This document shows, piece after piece, positions 58,283 through 64,000 of a DNA stretch of 64,000 nt. Origin of the DNA: Bettongia penicillata ogilbyi. Lineage: Eukaryota > Chordata > Mammalia > Diprotodontia > Potoroidae. The position numbers were made by a program, and so were the translations under genes. The stretch is taken from positions 601,977 to 665,976 of the forward strand of contig JAJHZJ010000271.1 of the NCBI GenBank assembly GCA_023548195.1, written 5' to 3'. Position 1 is the stretch's first letter; the number at the start of each line of letters is the position of its first letter. The notes under the pieces were generated by a model, which saw only the letters and a program-made list of their open reading frames with translations, had not been told where the DNA came from and searched no databases.

Positions 58283-61200
58283 CTACTAGGAAAACGTCAT
58301 ACACAGTGCTTGTTGCTGTGTATAAAGTTCTCCTGGTTCTGCTCCTTTCTCTCAGCATCAGATCATAAGAGTCCTTCCAGGACTCTCTGAAGTTTTCCTG
58401 TTCATCATTTCTTAAAGCACAATAGTATTCCATTACATTCATATGCCAAAATTTATTCAGTCATACCCCAATTGATAGGCATTCCCTTGATTTCCAGTTT
58501 TTGGAAATCACAAAGAGTGCTGCTATAAATATTTTTGTACATAGGGGACCCTTTCTCACTTTTATGATCTCTTGGGGATACAGTCCTAGAAGTGGTATTG
58601 CTGGGTCAAAGGGTATGCACAATTTTGTAGCCCTTTGTGCATAGTTCCAAATTGCTAGCCAGAATGGTTGCATCAGCTCACAGCTCCACTATCAGTGAAT
58701 TAGTGTTCCAGCTCTCCCACATCTTCTGCAATATTTATCATCATCCTGTTTTGTCACATTAGTCAATCTGATAGGTGTGATGAGATATAAGTGAATTGCC
58801 AACCCCCAGCCTCTTGAACAGCGTTCACTAGTCATGGCTCAGGTAAACTGAGGGGAGACTGGTAAGGCATGAACAAGATGGTGCTGGGAAGAAGGGTTCT
58901 GCCCCTGTTTGCTCAAGGCTATTTCCTGGAATTTGGGAAAACAAAGAATGCTCAAGAGCGCATTTCTTAACCATGAGCTATGTGGCAGTCCTGGTACAAA
59001 GCATAGGGATTTCCTTATTAGGACAAACTATTAGCTGATAGGTCCACTAAGGGCTCTAGTGTAGGGAAAGAGATAAAAGCACTGCTTGCTGTTACAATAA
59101 ACGCAGTTGTTCACTATCTTGTCTCCCTCCTCAGTCATTGCTTACAGCTCGCTCCACCAAGGCCAACAGGCAGTGCTGATCAGATAAGGCCTGTTGGTGT
59201 GAGGGCTCTGGCCCGGACACCCTAACAATGAGGTATCTCAGCGTTGTTTTATTTTGCATCTCTCTAATCAATAGTGATTTAGAGCATTTTTTTCATATGA
59301 CTATAGATAACTTTGATTTCTTCTGCTGAAAATTGCCTGTTCATATCCTTTGACTATTTATCAATTGGGGGATGACTTATATTGTTGTACTTTCAACTCA
59401 GTTTTCTATATATTTTATAAATGAGGCCTTTCTCATAGACACTAGTTGTAAAAATGCTTTCCCAGTTTTCTGCTTCCCTTGTAATCTTGGTTACATTAGA
59501 TTTGGTTGTCCCAAAACTTTCATTTAATGTAATCAAAATTATTCATTTTACATTTCATAATGTTTTCTGTCTCTTGTTTAGTCAAACATTCTTCCTTTCT
59601 CCATAAATCTGATAAATACACTATGCCTTGCTCCATTCATTTACTTATAGTATCCATCTTTACACTTAAATTATGTACTCATGTGGATTTTATTCTTTTG
59701 AATGTTGTCAGGTATTGGTCTATGCCTAGTTTTTGCCACACTGTTATCCAGTTTTCCCAGCAATTTTTGTCAAGCAGTGAGTTCTATCCCAGAAGCTGGG
59801 GTTTTGGGGATTATGAAAGAGCAGATTGCTATATTTCTTATTCTGTCTTGGGTACCTAACATATTCCACTGGTCTACCCTTCTGTTTCTTAGCCAGTACC
59901 AGTTGGTTTTGATAATTGCTGCTTTATAATATAATTTGACATCGGGTAGAGTTAAGTTACCTTCCCCACCATTACTTTTCATTAGTTCCCTTGATATTCT
60001 GTACCTATAGTTCTTCCAGATAAACTTTGATATTATTTTTTCTGGCTCTGCAAAACAATTATCTGATAGTTTGGTTGGTATGGCAATGAATAAGTAAATT
60101 AATTTAGGTAGAATAGTCACTTTAATTTTATTGGCTCAGCCCACCCATGAGAGGTTTTTCCACTCACTTAGATCTGACTTTATTTGTGTGAAAAGTGTTT
60201 TGTAACTGAATTCATATAGTCCCTGGGTTTATTTTGGCAGGTAGATTCTCAAATATTTTGTAGTATCTACTCTGGGTTTACATGGAATTTCTCTTTCTTG
60301 CTCTTATTGTTGGGCTTCATTAGTAATTTATAGAAATATAGAAGCTTTGTGTGGGTTTATTATATTACCTGCAACTTTGGCAAAGTTGTTTATTATTTCA
60401 AGTAGTTTTTTGCTTGGATCTCTGGGATTCTTTTAAGTATATCATCATATCATCTGCAAAGACTGGTAACTTAATTGTTCTTTGCCTATTCTAATTCCTT
60501 CAATTTCTTTTTCTTCTCTTAGTGCTACAGCTAACATTTCTAGTATCATCTTGAATAATGGTGGTGATAATGGACATCTTTGTTTCACCTCTGATCTTCT
60601 TGGAAATGCATCTAGCTTGTCCTCATTGCGTATAATACTTGCTGAAGAATGTAGGTAGATACTGCTTATAATTTTAAAGGAAGTTCAATTTATTCCTATG
60701 TTCTCCAGTGTTTGTAATAGGAATGGGTGTTGTATTTTGTCAAAAGTTTTTTATCTGCCTCTATTGAGATAATCATATGATTTCTGTTAGTTTTGGTGTT
60801 GACATGATCAATAATGCTAATATTTTTCCTAATATTGATCATACTGCATTGTTATCATGATACGTCGCTGCATACTTTTTTCTAAAATCTTATTTAAATT
60901 TTTTGCATCTATATTCATTAAACAAATTGATCTATAATTTTCTTTCTTTGTTTTGGCTCTTCCTGGTTTGGGTATCAAAACCATATTTGTATCATAAAAG
61001 CAATTTGGGAGTACTCCTTTTTCTCCAATTTTCCCAAATATTCTTTACGATATTGGACTTAGATGCTCCTCAAATGTTTGATAGAATCCACTTATGAATC
61101 CATCTGATTCTGGAAATATTTTGCTAGGTAGTTCATTGATGACGTTCAATTTCTTTTTCTGAGATGGGATTATTTAAGCATTCAACTTGCTCTTGTAGTC

Positions 61201-62512
61201 TGGGCAATTTATATATTTTAAAATAATCATCTATCTCATTTAGATTGTTGAGTTTATGGGCATACAGTTGGGCAAAGTAGTTTCTTATTATTGTTTTAAT
61301 TTCCTCTTCATTGGAGGTGAGTTCACCCTTCTCACATTTGGTATTGGTAGTTTAGTTTTATTCTTTCCTTTTTTAAATCAAATTGACCAAAGATTTATCA
61401 ATTTTATTGTTTTTTTCATAAAACCAACTTCTACTTTTATTTATTAGTTCAATAGTTTGCTTCATTTCAGTTCTATTCATCTCTCCTTTGGTTTTCAGTA
61501 TTTCTAATTTGATATTTACTTGGGGATTTTCAATTTGTTCTTTTTTGAGCTTTTTCATGTGCATGCCCAGTTCCTTCATCTACTCTTTCTCTACTTTATC
61601 CATGTAGGCACTCAAAGATATAAAACTTCCCTTAAGAACAGCTTTTGCAGTATCCCATAAAATCTGGTAGATTGTCCAATTATTGTCATTCTATTGAATG
61701 AAGTTGGTGATTGTTTCTATGACTTATTGTTGAACACACTCATTCTTTAGGATCATGTTACTTAGTTTGCAATTAGTTTTTGCTTTATGTTTCTATGACC
61801 TTTGATTATGCTTGAGTTTTGTTGCATTATTATCTGGGAAGGATGCATTGACTATCTATTCCTTTCTGCACTGGATTGTGAGGTTTTCATGACCTAGTTC
61901 ATGATCAACATTTGTGTATGGGCCATGCACCACTGACGAAAGGGTATATTCTTTCCTATCCCCATTCAATTTTCTGCAGAGATCTATCATATCTACCTTA
62001 TCTAGAGTTCTACTCACATCCTAACTTCTGTCTTGTATATTTTGAGATTAGATTAATCACTTTCAGAGAGGGGGAATTCGAGATCCTCCACTAGTATAGT
62101 TTTGCTCTTTCTTTCTTCCGTTAACTCCTTTAACTTCACCTCTAAGAACTTGGATGTTATACTACTTGCAGCATATATGTTTAGTAATGAAATTACTTCT
62201 TTGTCTATGTTGCCTTTAGCAGGATATAGATTCCTTCCTTATACCTTTGATTAGATCTGTTTCTGCTTTTGCTTTGTCTGAGATTAGGTTTGCTAACCCT
62301 GCTTTTCTTTTATTAGCTGAAGAACAATATATTCTGCTGCAACCTTTTATCTTCACCCTGTGTGTATTCCCCTGTTTCAAATGTGTTGCTTGCAAACAAC
62401 ATATTGTTGGATTATGGTTTTCAATCCATTCTGCTATCCATCTCCATTTTATGGAAGAGGTAATCCTATTCACATTCCCAGTTATGATTACTATCTGTGT
62501 GTTTCCCTCCAT
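58283..62512 (-). pseudogene. L1 ORF2 remnant (copy E), split by a solo LTR
   Basis: The - strand start at 62512 gives [17 protein letters not shown], the endonuclease N-terminus, with the catalytic Glu lost (QATHL where copy C has KETHL). Pieces readable include the region with 'INKSRSWFYEKNNKIDKSLVNLI' (61373-61450, shown in parts), reverse-transcriptase blocks at about 60400-61000 and the C-terminal region at 58461-58673. The terminal Trp codon has become a stop next to the normal TAG at 58283-58285. Without the 0.45 kb LTR its length is about 3.8 kb. Many stops. Confidence 0.87.
58788..59227 (+). mobile_element. Solo LTR inserted in L1 copy E
   Basis: About 440 bp with no counterpart in the other L1 copies. 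It has a GATAAAAG TATA-type box at 59072-59079, AATAAA at 59096-59101 and an end '...ggacaccctaaca'. Near-identical 8-mers atgagata (58780-58787) and atgaggta (59228-59235) flank it. The left end does not start with a clean TG, so the boundary is uncertain by a few bases. No internal retroviral genes. Confidence 0.7.
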
Positions 62513-63094
62513 CCTATTCCCCCTTGTTTATGCTTTTGGTTCTTCCTTCTCTGTTTCCCTCCACAATAGTTTTAATTTTTGACTACAACCTCCTTCATTC
62601 TTCCCTCGCTTCTTTCAGTCCCCTTCTCTTTTAATCCCCTTTTCCTTTGCTACTTCTTCACTCTCTTTTAGCCTCTCCTCCCTTTTCTTTCCCCCTTCCC
62701 CTCCTACTCCTATAGAGGTAGTTGTATTTCTCTACTTAACTGAGTTTGTTGTACCCTCCTTGAATCCAATCAGATGAGAGTACCTCTCCAAGAATTCTCA
62801 TCTCCCTCCCCGCTTTCTCTCTAATATATTCTGTGCCTCTTCCTGTGATGGAATTTATTTTTCTGCCTGCATGTTTTCATATCTATCATTACAATCCCTC
62901 TGCACCCTTAAAATCACATTTATTGTCATCACATCATTTAATATCTACACACTTCCTCTATCTATGTATATCCCTTTCACATTTCATAATAAATATACAA
63001 TTCTCAAGATTTACAAATATCATCTTCCCTTCAAGGGAAGTAAGCAGTTTGCCCATATTGTGTAAGAAGTTTCTTTTTTTCCATACTTACTTTT
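62513..63094 (-). other. L1 ORF1-ORF2 spacer (copy E)
   Basis: Pyrimidine-rich on the + strand at 62570-62720, as in copy D. Non-coding. Confidence 0.75.
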
Positions 63095-64000
63095 TTATGC
63101 CTCTCTTGAGACCTGTGTTTGAATATCAAATTTTCTATTGAGTTCTGGTCTTTTCATCAGGAAGGTCTGGAAATCCCTTATTTCATTGAATGTCCATCTC
63201 CTTGCCTGAAATACTATGCTCAGCTTTGCTGGGTAATTAATCCGTGGTTGTAGTCCAGCTCCTTTGTCTTGTGGAATATCGTATTCAATTCCTTCTATCT
63301 TTCAACGCAGAAGCTGCAAGGTCCTGTGTGATCCTGACTGTAGCTCCTTGATATTTGAATTGTTTCTTTCTGGCTGCCTGCTGTATTTTCTCCTTCACTT
63401 GTTAGTTCTGGCATTTGGCAACAACATTCCTTGGTGTTTTTAGTTTAGAGTCCCTTTCAGGGAGTGAATGGTGGATTTATTTGATGACTATTTTGCCCTC
63501 TGGGTTTAGGAGTTCTGGGTAATTTTCCTTGATGATTTCTTAGATGATATTTTCCAGGCTCTTGTTTTCATCATGGCTTTCTGGTAGACCAATAATACTT
63601 AGATTTTCTCTCCTGGATCTATTTTCCATGTCAGTTGTTTCTCCAATTAGATATTTTACATTTTCTTCTATCTTTTCATTCTTTAGATTCTGTTTTCCTG
63701 ATTCTTGATGTCTCGTGGATTCATTAGCTTCTACTTGCATGATTCTATTTTTAATCAACTTTTTTCTTCAGTTGACTTTTGCATCTCCTTTTTCCTCTCT
63801 CCAATTTTCTTTTTAAGGAGTTATTTTCACCAGTTAAGTTTTGTACTTTCTTTTCAATTTGTCCAATTTTCCTTTTTAAGGGGCTGTTCTCTTCAGTGAA
63901 TTCTTTTTTCATATTTTTATAATGATTGGCTAGTTTTTCTTCTATTTCTCTATTTTGGGTTTTAAAATCCTTCCAGTTCTCTTCCAAGAAGGCTCTTGTG
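63095..64000 (-). pseudogene. L1 ORF1 remnant (copy E), N-terminus beyond the window
   Basis: C-terminal domain (about 63120-63440), RRM entry (ENRSRRENLSI at about 63590-63620) and coiled coil (63650-64000, MEKE/IEKK-type heptads) on the - strand. The open pieces 63540-63758 and 63751-63987 overlap in different frames, showing a frameshift near 63755. It encoded L1 ORF1p originally. Confidence 0.85.

Larger units (their letters stand above)
57915..64000 (-). mobile_element. L1 LINE copy E, running off the right edge, with an LTR insertion
   Basis: A - strand L1 with 3' end near 57915. ORF2 remnant (58283-62512), spacer (62513-63094) and ORF1 remnant (63095 to the edge) follow, and the 5' UTR lies outside the window. 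A solo LTR is inserted at about 58788-59227. The 3' UTR type is that of copies A, B and D. Decayed. Confidence 0.9.

Overview
The window is vertebrate, almost certainly marsupial, genomic DNA made up nearly entirely of transposable elements; no host protein-coding gene, tRNA, rRNA or CRISPR array was found. It is AT-rich and CpG-poor. The evidence for a marsupial is the combination of abundant L1 LINEs with 'half-L1' (HAL1-like) elements, tRNA-derived core SINEs (MIR/THER1/Mar1 type), old CR1/L3 and L2 LINE pieces, and solo retroviral LTRs. A Monodelphis-like opossum is plausible, but the species cannot be fixed by eye. It reads as a gene desert or a large intron.

Layout. 1-6.06 kb: a + strand L1 (copy A, entering from the left edge) that has lost its endonuclease region and is split by a HAL1-like insertion. 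6.9-13.4 kb: a decayed + strand L1 (copy B). 13.4-24.9 kb: an L1-poor interval with simple repeats, SINEs, two CR1/L3 pieces, a long ancient repeat of unnamed family, a clear solo LTR (22.3-22.8 kb) and two stretches that look like conserved non-coding sequence (about 16.0-16.7 and 22.8-23.5 kb). 24.9-31.77 kb: a full-length, youngest-looking + strand L1 (copy C) with intact ORF1 (361 codons), a nearly readable ORF2 and a 12-bp target-site duplication.

32.2-38.1 kb: two older HAL1-like elements lie head to head (- then +). 39.8-41.6 kb: a reverse CR1/L3 piece and pyrimidine-rich sequence. 41.6-51.5 kb: a full-length - strand L1 (copy D) carrying two separate HAL1-like insertions. 51.7-53.6 kb: an L2-like piece and a - strand ORF1-only remnant. 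53.8-56.3 kb: SINEs and unassigned sequence. 56.3-57.9 kb: a HAL1-like remnant with a probable solo LTR inside. 57.9-64.0 kb: a - strand L1 (copy E) running off the right edge, interrupted by another solo LTR.

How the parts relate. L1 copies encode ORF1p (coiled-coil RNA-binding protein) and ORF2p (endonuclease plus reverse transcriptase). The HAL1-like elements keep only ORF1 or parts of it, have L1-like 5' and 3' ends, and are flanked by L1-style target-site duplications, so they presumably used L1 machinery in trans. The most interesting pattern is that different HAL1-like copies carry complementary internal deletions: one keeps only the C-terminal part of ORF1, others only the N-terminal coiled coil, yet all keep the same ends. 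Most element boundaries are read by eye from alignment between copies in this window and are accurate to roughly 10-50 bases unless target duplications are quoted.
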